Below are positions 10,161-23,400 of a DNA stretch of 64,000 nt, one piece after another. How positions within the stretch are numbered: the stretch's first letter is position 1; every line of letters starts with the position of its first letter. The notes below the pieces were generated by a model. That model had not been told where the DNA came from and did not search any database. It saw only the letters and a program-made list of their open reading frames with translations. Origin of the DNA: Microbotryum silenes-acaulis (taxonomy: Eukaryota > Basidiomycota > Microbotryomycetes > Microbotryales > Microbotryaceae); NCBI GenBank assembly GCA_003665825.1, contig QPFY01000001.1:1667001-1731000 (forward strand), in the 5' to 3' direction. Both the position numbers and the translations under genes were made by a program.

Positions 10161-13100
10161 ACTCCTTTCGGCGAACATGAATGGCATGAGTGCAATCAAA
10201 GCGAACTACATCCAGCAGTTGCTCGACACGCAGAAACCAGACGTCCTGACTGTACAGGAGCTCAAAGAGCCAATCAACACGCAGCGACTCCTTAACACCC
10301 AAGGCTACCTAGCGTTTCAGACAAACTCTCTGCCAGTTGAGAGAGCACAAGGGGGTGCATCGGCAAAATATGGAGTGTTGCTCTTGGTTCGGAAGGGTAT
10401 ACCGCTCATACAGCACAAAGTGTTTGCCGAAGGACCACTTGCCGGACGAGTCGTGATAGCTGACATTCTCCTGAGCAGAGAAAGGGGCCCCACAGGTGAA
10501 AAGGTCCGGATACTAGCCGCATACTGCCCCCATCCGGACTTCGAGCATCAGACGACGGGAGGAGAGTCGGCACTGGACCTGTTCTGGACAGAAGTAACGA
10601 ATAATCTGAGGAACGGATCGATCACCAACTGGATCCTGTTGGGCGACACTAATGCTACTCTTGGTGTCCACGAGTCCGATGCAACAACCTACACAATAAA
10701 CAAAGCGAGTTTACGATACTCGCGGTTCTTACGGGACATGGAGGCAACAAATGCATGGAATGTGAAAGCAGGAACGTCGGTGACCAACGACTGGACGCAC
10801 CAATCCATGGCGCACAAAACAAAAGCGATCCTGGATCGCGCAGCCAGTTCGGTCGCACCAGGGTATATCGATATTGAAACGATTAGGGGAGGAACGCCAA
10901 CCGGCTCAGACCATAAACCGATAGTAGTTCGCATCGCCTTCGAAGGATGTAAACCACCGGCTGCCCAGGTGAACAATGCAGGCCCTAAGCGCGTCCGACT
11001 GGCGAGGAAAGGAGATGCGACTAAACCCCTCTTCAGAGCCACAATCTCCAGCAGTCTTCGGACGAACGACATCCTTCAACCATACCTACCTCCAAACGGG
11101 AAGGAAATTCAATCCACGGAGGAATGGGACAGCGTGTACGACGAATTCATAGAGCTGATCAACACTACTGCCAGAAAGATTTTCGGAACAAGAGGGCCGG
11201 TAAAACAGAAGGAATGGATGGGGTTGGCACAGTACCGCCATGTCGTGGGCGACCGGAAACAGCTCAACCGGTTAATACATGCACTCAAGAACAACTATCT
11301 TGACGGGCTGATGCAAGCGGAAGGAGTACACAAGTGGCTTCCCTGACTCCTAACTAGGTTGGATAGAATCGCCCACGAGACCCGCATCAACGTTCTAGCC
11401 GCAGCTGAAAAGGAGCGCGCACGCCTAAGTAAGGAAGAAGGGTTTCTAAAACGAAAGGAGCTCCGCGAAGCGGCGAAAAAGAAAGATGGGGCAAAACTGG
11501 CAAGTATGCTTCACGGAGGGTCAGTAAAGAAGACGCTTCTGCCCTGGTCAGAACCGATTGAGCCGTACGCAATTTCAGTAGATGGAGCAATGGCGAGCGA
11601 ACCGGGGGATGTGAAGGCAGAGACAAGAACGTACTTCGAGAACTTGTTCCAGAAGGACACGGAAGGGATCCCGCTGGAACGACCATGGATGCACAGCCGC
11701 GCAGCAGAAAAATTTCGTGCTGAGGCCGGTGAAATGCCATTCACATGGCCACCGAACTCCTTCATAAAGGAAACCAAAGTCCGTCACCGGGGCCGGATGG
11801 GTTGGAAAAGTGGGTTCTGGCAGAACTAGCGGAGAGTGACTTAGAGATTGTCCGGAAACTGCTCAACTTCGTTTTGACAAACAATTATTTTGATAAGTTA
11901 AAAGATCACTATATCCTACCGATGTATAAGAATCGAGGGCTGTATACAGAACTCAACAATTATCGAGCGGTATGTTTCGGACCTGTACTGGCGATCTTAG
12001 CGACTTCTTGGTTCACCACGCTGGCGCAGGAGTATGCAATGAGGTGCCACCTCATTCCAGAAACCCAGACCGCAGTACAAAGCGGGACCCAACAACGCGA
12101 TCTCACAAGCTACCTCCCACAAGTACAAGCATGGGCATACCGCCACGATGAAACCATCTACGCCCTAGTACGAGATCAAAAGAAAGGCTTCGATTTACTA
12201 CGAGCGGAAGCGGGATATGATGCTTACAACTTCTTTGGGCTGCCCAAAGCAGTGGAAGATTTCGATCGCGCCCGCCTAGCACAAGGCCGATTTTTCGTCA
12301 AAACCCCTTATGTGCCAACGGAACCATTTACAGCCGACGGACAAATGAAGCAGGGCGACCCGCCAAACCCCCTAAGATTTGCACTCAGCATGGCAATGGG
12401 GGCATATTACCTAAGCGAGACGGAGCAGGACAATGAAGCCAGAGATGAAAACCCGACAACGCAGAGGTTAACCTCACAATGGTGTCTGTTATGGACGACA
12501 CAATGATTTTTGCGCGCTCGCCAGAAGAACTTAGCCGAAGGGCGCTACTTATGGAAACGTTTCAGGAGGCATATGGAGCCCAGACGGACTGGGGAGAAAA
12601 GACGAAGATATTCATGATAGGGGAAACACCAACCCACCTCGTAGACCAGGCAGCCACGGAAGAAATGCAGAGGAAAGTCCAAAGGCCGGGTCCTCATGCC
12701 AAAATGGCAATCGAAACACCCCACGGACCCAGAGATGTCCGAGTTGCTCAGGAGCTGACATTCCTACGAACTTCACTGGACTATGAAAACTCTCACTTTA
12801 AAAGTATCACAAATATTATCAGCTGTTCGGGGATTCCATCAATGCCAACACAACGTTTGCCACTGACGGCGGTGCTGAGATATCTAGAACAAGCCGTGAT
12901 TAGCAAGATTCGGGGAAAGCTGAGTCTTAGCCCAGTCAGCATGGAACAAGCAGAGAAACTTGACAACTTGATCGCGAGTCAAGTCCAGCAGTACTTCAAC
13001 CTACCCCTTACGGCAAGCGCTAAACTCCTATGTATGCCGATAGCAGAATTCGGCATGGGACTTTCAAGCATCTGGAGGCTTAATGCAAATATGATCGTAA

Positions 13101-14902
13101 CAGGAGTACTACGGGACATCAACCACCACTTGCCGACGATGCGAGCGATGGCTCAAATTACGCTCAGCGACCTGCACTGCGGGCCGAACAAGTGCGAATC
13201 AGGACTGAAATCGATACCACTGGCGACCGGGCCAAGAAACCACGCGAGAAAGAAAACAAAGGGGAGAAGCCTGCTTAAACTTTTGGGGGCAGAAAAATAT
13301 AAAAAGGAATACTTGACAAGGACAATTGCGCCAAACTGGGTAAACGCCTTTGCGATTCTGAACGCCTGTCACCCACTGGAAATAGCGAACACCGACGACA
13401 TCAGTCTGCGGTCCGGGGAGGTCAACTTGGCACACTTACTAGTCAAGCATACCAGAGGCCATCGAGGTCGGGCCATCAACTCCGTAGTACAAGCACTCAA
13501 AACCGCAAACACACGAACCCTCTCAGACCTAAGCCGCAGGATGAACCTGAGCGCTGGGGAAAGCCCTCAAATCAGAGCGCAACTTGAGCTGATCGCACGG
13601 ACAGCAAGGAAAGAGCTCCTGTCCTTGGAGACTTCCGGCCGGGGAACGAACGACGGTCAGAGTCGGCAGGCTCGATGTAGCCAACAGGAGAACGACATCA
13701 TGGCAAACGTGGAAGCGCAGGTTAGAGCACAGGGACTCGACCCGACACAGAAGATTCGGCAGAGCGTATGGGCAACGGATGGCTCGGTCATAAATTGGGG
13801 GACCTGTCTAACATCCACGGCAGCAGCAGTGGTGGGCCCAGTGGACCTTAGGATACTTCTCCCGTATCGTGCAACAATTCAGCAAGCGGAAGTTACCGCG
13901 CTCATTGTGGCGGTGATTGCTGCACGGTACATGACATCAGACGGGGCACCGATCACTATCATGACGGACCATCTGGGAACGGCGCGGCTCATCAAGGAGT
14001 GGCAGGCGCACCCAGAGCGGGAGATATCGAGGAAAACACCCAGTCGCTCGTATCACTCGTGGCTACGAAGGTTCGTGTTGGCCACGTCAATGCCTACTGT
14101 ACACCATGTGAAAGCCCACACGACGGGACAGGATGAACGGTCAATACTGAACCGAAGGGCCGACGCGGAAGCAAATCGTGCCCACAAGGATATGCATTTT
14201 GTGCTTAGGCCACCAACACATGGACTTTCAAGCTGGGTCATGAAGGACGATACCGAATGGATCGAAAACAATATTGGAGAGATAGTGGAGAAAAGGCTGA
14301 CACAGGTTCGATTTGGAAAATTAGCCGACACAACATGGAAGAAAATTCGCCTATTACAGTTAACAGGAATGAAACCGGCAATGTACCCCTACAGAAAGGC
14401 GAGATCGTCGTATGCTGCACTGGTGCAATGGCAACTTCGAAGCTCATCACTGCCACTAGCAACAAGAATGAAGCGGCGCGGAACAGAAGAGCAGCGAAAT
14501 CGGACTGATCCCTCTTGCCCACGTTGTACCAGCGCAACGGGATCGGACACCGAAACGGAGGAGCACGTTTTTCTCAGATGCCCAAAATCGGTGAGAATCC
14601 GAGTACAGCTCCAATTGGACATGAAAAACGCAACCATAGGTTTTATCAAGGCCACAGCCGACGACGTGGGCGAAGGGAAACGGGAAAAATTGGTCCGATT
14701 CGCACAAGATTTGGTATTACAACACGGATGGTGGTATGGTGTGAGCTTCACTTCGGCACCGGCGTTAGCCATGGAGGCTATTCCAGAACGCCTGAGGGCG
14801 AATTTAATGCAGACATGGCATCATGAACTGATTAAAGGGACAGCAAGGATATGGGGTGATCGCCAAAAAGCGTGGGCGGAAACCCGTAGGAGAAGACAGT
14901 GA
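10115..14902 (+). pseudogene. Damaged LINE ORF2: endonuclease, reverse transcriptase, RNase H
   Basis: The frame is open before ATG 10177 and reads LKLLSANMNGM, the usual start of APE endonucleases. The endonuclease keeps VLTVQELKE, LLGDTNATLG and SDHKPIVV. An in-frame TGA (11344-11346) interrupts the linker. The frame then shifts at about 11735-11760, before SPSPGPDGLEKW (RT motif 1), and again between about 12420 and 12466. RT blocks include RDQKKGFDLL, GQMKQGDPPNP and VMDDTMIFA (catalytic DD). RNase H (about 13760-14190) keeps ATDGSV, AEVTAL, MTDHLG and RRADAEAN. The end has CPRCTSATGSDTETEEHVFL followed by RCP, a zinc motif. One stop and two frameshifts with intact catalytic motifs mean decay has been modest. 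Confidence 0.85.
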
Positions 14903-15162
14903 GAGTCAACGGAGAAGGGATGGATAGAGTGCATCTCAAAGGAGCAGTGTAGGTTGCAGTATTGAACAGGGTAAGGGGAGCGGTTGGAAGTCGTAGGTCA
15001 GGTCAGAGCGGAAGGCGCGCCTGTTACCGCGCGGGGTGACCAGCCTGAGCAGGCGTGTCTCAAGAATCAGCCTGCCACCAGGTGCAGTTAGCGCCGACCT
15101 GGATTAGCTCTCTACCTTCGCACTCTGCCACCCCGTCTCAACTCCTTATCGCGCCTCGAACC

Positions 15163-16592
<1,430 letters not shown>

Positions 16593-17430
16593 ATCGTGGC
16601 TATAATGGGCGTAGTCAAGGAGAGGGGAGTGTGGCGTGCGAGCATGAATGCTGCATCGGCGATTATACGACATGCTCTGCCATCGTACTATCGTGGCCGG
16701 GCTTGGCTTCCCCTTACATCTTCTCTCTCGACATCGCTTGGGCACCGATTCTGCACAGGTTGATCATCAAAGGGATAGTATGAGTGGGGTGCTTTTCCTT
16801 TTTTAGTTCCTTTCTCATCTGCGTTCTTTCTAACTCGTGGACCATCGCAATCGAGCTTTACTGCATGTACCAAATACGATCATCGCTCGGACCTTTTAGA
16901 GTCCGCGCCCGAGTAGAGCCCGAATAGGGGTGGATTCCGTTGTTAGCGTGACCCGATCTCGAATGAGTGTACACTTATAATCAATGTAAGCTCTTTATTG
17001 AAAATAAGTGATCGTCTACTGAACTCTTTGAGATAAATCGACTCCAAGAATACCGATCGCACAACGGAACTTGCTCCAACTGGAGCGAACTCGTTCAGGC
17101 CGCCGTGACCCAGGGCCCCGGAGCGAACCGCGAGGCGCGTCGTGCTTCATAAATTGCCCGAGCGCGCTTGACTTTGTGACCCAGATTCACTCTTTCTCAC
17201 AGTCTCGTACGTTGGCAGCGTCGTCGAGGTTCAGGAAAGGTCGGTGCCCATCTTTGTTTCCTATCGGTCGGCTATCGTGCATTATACCAGTCGAACCGAT
17301 TACGGATCAACGCGGCCGGGCCTCGCTACCGTACTCGCGACTTGGACGACTTCGACGCGTCGCTTCGCGCGTCGTCGCCACGCCCGACAAACCCGAACAC
17401 ACACGCGGAGATCTTTCTGGAACGTTTTAA
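16593..17430. other. Intergenic: YPT6 terminator and POL2 promoter
   Basis: About 840 bp without a supported gene. The first half is the likely YPT6 3' region, with an AT-rich patch near 16975-17040. The second half, rich in CG-containing hexamers, is the POL2 promoter and includes a perfect MCB site. Confidence 0.6.
17355..17360. promoter_or_regulatory. MCB-like site upstream of POL2
   Basis: Perfect palindromic ACGCGT 71 bp before the POL2 ATG, followed by two near matches (cgcgcg, gtcgtcgcc). MCB boxes recruit MBF-type factors to G1/S genes in fungi, and POL2 is a classic target. The hexamer also occurs by chance in this GC-rich sequence, so the call rests on position. Confidence 0.45.
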
Positions 17431-20400
17431 ATGGCACCGTATAAACCCCGAGGAAGAGGAGGAAATTACCGAGGCGGAGGAGGAGGAGGTGGTGGTGGAA
17501 GGGGATCTTTCCGAGGAAGAGGACGAGGAGGGAGTAGTAATCGAGGAGGGGCTTCGTCCGGTGTGGTGTTGCAGACTGAGGCGGAGGGGACTAAGGAAGG
17601 GGATAAGATTGAGGACGCAAAGGTGTGTGACTGTCGGGTCGTGAGGTTTATTTAAATGTTCTGTGGGTGGCTGACGGGTGGTGTATGGTGTTCCTCCTGC
17701 GCAGGCTTGGGACGCGTTGGATGAGTCGCTCGGATTCGCAAAGTACGAACAAGGGCCGCCCAAGGTAGGGTGGCTCGTCAACATGATTGCCGTGAGTTGA
17801 AATTGCATGGGAAGTACGTCTACCGTCACGGGTCGAGGCTGACCACTATTTCTTTATGCTATCGCTCTGGGCAGACTTTGGTTCCCGATGATTCTGGAGC
17901 ACCACCGAGAGCGGGAGTCGATTACTATTTCATCCAAGATGATGGTGATATGTTCAAGAGCACGATTTGTTATCAACCTTATTTCTACATCGCTTGTCGC
18001 GTAAGTTCCAAGAGGACGCCGAGACGGAGGGCAGAGATCTGTTTCGGATGAGAATCCTTCACTTGTGCAGCGCTGACTTGGGAATGTTCCGTTTGGCCCA
18101 TTTGATAGAAAGGACACGAGGGCCAAGTCGAGGAATGGATCTTGCGCAAGTTTGAAGAGCTCGTCACCAAGGTTCAACGAGTTCGAAAGGAGGATCTTAA
18201 ACTGGTCAGTCAGCTAACCGCCGGCAGCCTCAGGACAGAAGGCCACGCCCGCTGACCTCTTCTGTTTCCCGCTACAGCCCAACCATCTTCTAGGTTACCG
18301 ACGGGAATACGTTGCCCTTCACTTCCGCAACCAAAACGACCTCTTCGCCGTCCGACGCGAGCTCCTCCCGATCGCAACCAAAAACCGAGAAAAGCTCGAC
18401 GCGGTCGACACGTACGCCGAAGTAATCTCGGCTGATCGAGCGAGCGAGATGGACTACGATATGGAGGACATTGGTTCGGGCAAGGGCAAGTCCAAGTCAT
18501 TTGCTCAGGTCGGTGCCGCGGCGGGCTCGGCGGGGCCGGCGACAGATCATATTCTTGACATCCGAGAGTATGATGTGCCGTACTATCTTCGAGTGGCGAT
18601 TGACAAGGGTGCGTGCGGTGAGATCATGCGTAGACTTCTCCGCGAAACGATTTTAAAAATTCGGCCGTGATTGCATCGCACAGACATTCGTGTGGGGTTG
18701 TGGTACGACGTCAAGGCCGACCACGGGGAGGTGTCGATCTCATTGATCAAAGAGCGAGTCTCGCGTGCCGAACCCGTCGTGATGGCCTTCGATATCGAAA
18801 CGACAAAGGCACCCCTCAAATTCCCGGACCAGCAGACCGATCAAGTGATGATGATCTCGTACATGATCGACGGTCAGGGCTTCCTCATCACGAACCGCGA
18901 GATCGTCAGTGCCGACATTGAGGACTTTGAATACACGCCCAAAGCCGAGTACGAAGGCCCTTTCATGATCTTCAACGAAGCCGATGAAAAGGCGACAATC
19001 GAGCGCTTCTTTGAGCACATCCGACAGGCCAAACCGACCGTCATCGCGACGTACAACGGTGACTCGTTCGATTTCCCTTTCCTGCTCGCAAGGGCGACGG
19101 CGCACGGGATTGACATGTACAAGGAGACAGGGTTCAAGCTCGATTCGGACGACGAATTCAAGAGTCGCAGTTGCGTGCACATGGACTGCTTCCGATGGGT
19201 CAAGCGTGATTCGTACCTTCCCCAGGGAAGTCAAGGTCTCAAGGCCGTCACCGTCGCCAAACTCGGCTACAACCCGATCGAACTCGACCCGGAACTCATG
19301 ACGCCGTACGCGGTCGAACAACCGCAGGTCCTGGCGCAGTACTCCGTTTCCGATGCGGTGGCGACCTATTACCTCTACATGAAATACGTCCACCCTTTCG
19401 TGTTCTCGTTGTGCAACATTATCCCGCTCAACCCGGACGAAGTGCTGCGCAAAGGATCGGGCACGTTGTGCGAGACCTTGTTGATGGTTGAAGCGTACCG
19501 GGGCGAAGTCATTATGCCGAATCGACACGTCGAAGCGCACAACAACATGTACGATGGGCATCTCTTGGAGTCCGAGACCTATGTTGGAGGTCACGTCGAG
19601 GCGCTCGAAGCGGGCGTCTTCCGAAGTGACATCTCGACCGATTTCAAGATCGTTTCATCGGCTGCACAGCAGCTCATCGATGATCTCGATGACGCGCTGC
19701 AATTCAGTATTACGGAGGAAGGGAAGCACTCGTTGGATGACGTCGAGAACTACGATGAGGTCAAGGCCGAGATCACGGTCATGTTGGAGGAATTACGGGA
19801 CAACCCACTGCGATCCGACACCCCGCTCATCTACCATCTCGACGTCGCGGCCATGTACCCCAACATCATGTTGTCCAACCGGCTGCAGCCTGATTCAGTT
19901 GTCGACGAAGCGACGTGCGCCGCGTGCGATTACAATCGACCGGGGAAGCAATGCCAGCGCAAGATGAAGTGGGCCTGGAGGGGCGAGTACTTTCCCGCCA
20001 AACTGGACGAGTTTAAGATGGTGCGCAACGCTTTAGAGCAAGAGATGTTCCCTCCGAGATGGCCGGGCAAACCTCCAAGGAGGTTCGTCGATTTGTCCCC
20101 TACGGAACAGACGACGTTGTTGCACAAAAGATTGGGCGATTACTCACGCAAGGTGTACAAAAAGACCAAGGAGACCAAAATCGAGACTAAGGAAGCGATC
20201 ATTTGTCAACGCGAAAACCCGTTTTATATCGATACGGTGCGCACGTTCCGAGATCGACGATACACTTACAAGGGTCTGCACAAGACGTGGAAGAAGAACC
20301 TCGACACGGCCATAGCGGGGGGCTCGATTCCGGAGATATCTGACGCCAAGCAGATGATCGTCCTGTACGACTCGTTGCAGTTGGCGCACAAGTGTATCCT

Positions 20401-23400
20401 CAACTCATTCTATGGTTATGTCATGCGCAAGGGTGCTCGATGGCATTCGATGGAGATGGCGGGGATCACATGTTTGACGGGGGCTTCGATCATTCAGATG
20501 GCGAGGAAGTTGGTCGAACAGATTGGGAGGCCGCTCGAGTTGGATACGGATGGTATTTGGTGCATGTTGCCGAGCTCGTTCCCTGATGGTCGGTCTGACT
20601 TTCTGAGAACTATGTTTGGACATGGACTCTGACGCCGCTTATAATCCCATTCCAGGCTTCACCTTCAAGCTCAAGAATGGCAAAAAGTACGGCATCTCGT
20701 ACCCGTGCACGATGCTCAATCACCTCGTCTACAAGGACTTCACGAACGATCAATACCACGAGCTCGTCGATCCCGTTCGAGGCACGTACGAGGTTCGGAA
20801 GGAAAACTCAATCTTCTTCGAGTTGGACGGTCCATACCGAGCCATGATCCTGCCGTCGTCCAAGGAAGAGGACAAGTTGCTCAAGAAGCGATACGCCGTC
20901 TTCAACGACGATGGCTCGCTCGCCGAGCTGAAGGGATTCGAAGTCAAGCGTCGGGGAGAGCTTCAGCTCATCAAGACGTTCCAGTCGCAGATCTTTGAGA
21001 AGTTCTTGCTCGGCGACACGCTCGTCAGCTGTTACGCGTCCGTCGCTTCGGTCGCCGACAAGTGGCTCGACGTCCTGTTTGGCAAGGCGAGCAGTCTCCC
21101 CGATGACGAGTTGGTCGAACTCATTGCTGAGAACCGAAGCATGTCCAAGACGCTTGCCGAATACGCAGGCCAGAAATCAACTTCGATCAGTACGGCTCGT
21201 CGTCTCGCCGAGTTTTTGGGCGAGCAAATGGTCAAGGACAAGGGTCTGTCGTGCAAGTTCATCATTTCGACTAAACCCGTCGGCGCACCCGTTACGGAGC
21301 GCGCCGTCCCCGTCGCCATCTTCTCGGCCGAACTGTCCGTCAAGAAGCACTTTTTGCGCAGGTGGCTCAAGGACAACGCTCTGACCAACTTTGAGCTGCG
21401 TTCGATCCTCGATTGGGACTACTACATCGAGCGACTCGGATCCGTCATCCAAAAACTCATCACCATCCCCGCGGCGTTGCAAAAAGTAGCCAATCCCGTG
21501 CCTCGTATCCGTCACCCGGACTGGTTGTTCCGCCGCGTCGCCAACCTCGAGGACAAGTTCAAGCAGCGCAAGGTCAACGAGATGTTCGCGATGCAGAAGC
21601 CCGTCGTGCGTACAGCCGATATGGAGGATTTCGGACCCAAGGGATACATCCCCCCACCGAAGAAGGCGGCCAAGATGATCACTGCTGCGCCGATCCCCAA
21701 GATCGCTCCGGACATGAACAAGGACTATTCGGGCTGGATCGCGTACATGAAGCCGATCTGGCGACAGAAGCGTCAAGAGATGAAGCAAGCGGCGCGTTCG
21801 GGAGGGTTTGGCGGCAGGACCGGCGCGTTGGGCTCGATGATGATGCAACAGTCAAGCGCGCTCTCGTCGGCCGTATGGGATGTCGTGCAGATTACGCCTG
21901 TGGCTGAACGACCGGGCGAGTTCAAGCTGTGGCTTTTGATCAAGGACGCGCTGCAGAGCGTGCGGTTGAAGGTCAGTATCGAGGCTTTCATCCTGGCCAG
22001 CTCTCCGTTGGAGTATGCTCATGTTCATCGAGACTATTTTCAGGTGTCTCGAGAGTTCATCATCAACTTCATCGAATTGCCAAAGTACAAGAGCGAGATC
22101 CCCGAGGCAGCGACGGTCGAAGCGCTCAGTCGCACCTTACCCCGCTCCCAACACGCCATCAACCTCGTCAAGGTCACTACTTCTGAAGAGGACTATGTCA
22201 AAGACGAAGCGCGGTACGGCGAGCTCCTGAACGGACCCAACGTCGATGGAGTGTATGAGCAGGATGTCCCGCTGGCTGTGCGGGCGATCCTGCGCCTCGG
22301 ATCGTCTTGCGTACCCGACAGAGGCGTCACGCTCAGTCAGGGGCTCGATCGTCACTTCGAGCTGGAGGATCTTGTTCGACCGGGCGTGTCGCTCAGTCGG
22401 CGTCGATACCTCGACCAAGGCCGTCGACTGCGATATGCGTACCTCTTCCATACGACGAGCGACAGTCGCCATGTCTTTGGGCTGTTCCTACCCGATGGCA
22501 CGGCCAAGGTTTACATCGTCGAACGAGGCCGGACGCGTGACGTGACGAGTTTGTCACAATACTACGCCGACAACCTGCAGAAACGCAAAGAGGCTGAGGA
22601 GAAGCGCTGGGTCGAGGAAAAGATTGCGAAGGAAGTCGGCGTGTTCGAGTACACCGGTACTCTCGAGACCACCATCGCCTACCCCAGTGGCGAGGACGCT
22701 GCGCTGCGCCTCCTCTCGCGAGACCTTGCCGCGCTCGCATCGAACCGGTCCTCGTCTTCATCGTTGTTGATCATTCACTCGCCCAAGGCTCGGTCGTACT
22801 TTGAGGAGCGTATCCCTACTACGGCTCAGTTCCCCTTCATTGTCATCGCCTCGACCAAGGCCGACAACACGTTCCCGGCTCTGGCTTGGCAACTACCTGC
22901 CTGCAAGCGCATGGTCCAGCACTACTTGCGCGCCGCCGTGTGGATCCGCGAACGGATCGAGCTCGCCGATCGCTTCGACGTCCCAATCTGCAACCTCGAG
23001 CGTGACGTTCCCGTCTTCCTTGCCGACATCGACTTTGCTCGGCGCTTGACCAAAGCCGATCAGGTGCTGTGGTGGTCCTCATCGTCGCGCCCCGCTCTTG
23101 GAGGTCGCGAAGCCGATGCGAACTCGCAGCAACTGGCCGACGATCTCGTGAACCCCGAAATCGGTCGACCGGGCTGCTACTCGAACGCGTGCCTTGAGAT
23201 TGATTTGCGCAACCTGGCCGTCGATGCCGTGCTTCAGTCCGCTTTAGTGTACGAGCTCGAAGGTGGAGAAGGTGGCGCCTCGATAGGATTTGAAGCGGCT
23301 TCGCACAACCTCGACGAGTACTCCAAAGGTACGGCGCACGCGGCTGTCTCTCTTGGAGATGCGGTGCTACCGACACAAACGTTCAATCTTTTACGCTCGA

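Larger units (their letters stand above)
8946..15060 (+). mobile_element. Non-LTR retrotransposon (LINE) with APE endonuclease, RT and RNase H
   Basis: Plus-strand LINE of the kind with RNase H (I/Tad-like group). The order is basic ORF1, APE-type endonuclease, reverse transcriptase, RNase H and a C-terminal CCHC zinc motif. Its codons are richer in A than neighbouring genes. Ends are approximate: the left limit is the ORF1 ATG and could lie anywhere from about 8840 to 9180. The right limit is set between the ORF2 stop (14902) and the YPT6 start (15163). I see no polyA tail and could not find a target-site duplication by eye. It separates TAP42 from YPT6, which are divergently transcribed. 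ORF2 is broken, so this copy is probably inactive. Confidence 0.85.

Noticed and set aside
15043..15054. GCCTG-AG-CAGGC hairpin as a LINE 3' recognition stem
   Set aside because: Only five base pairs with a two-base loop, sterically poor, and the element end is not defined.
8943..15060. LTR retrotransposon or DNA transposon
   Set aside because: No long terminal repeats, integrase, protease or transposase seen. APE endonuclease with RT and RNase H in this order marks a LINE.
18740..19594. Long antisense open frames inside POL2 (also 23427-24425 and 21177-21848)
   Set aside because: They mirror the codon pattern of a strongly conserved polymerase on the other strand. Such shadow frames are common in GC-rich genes.
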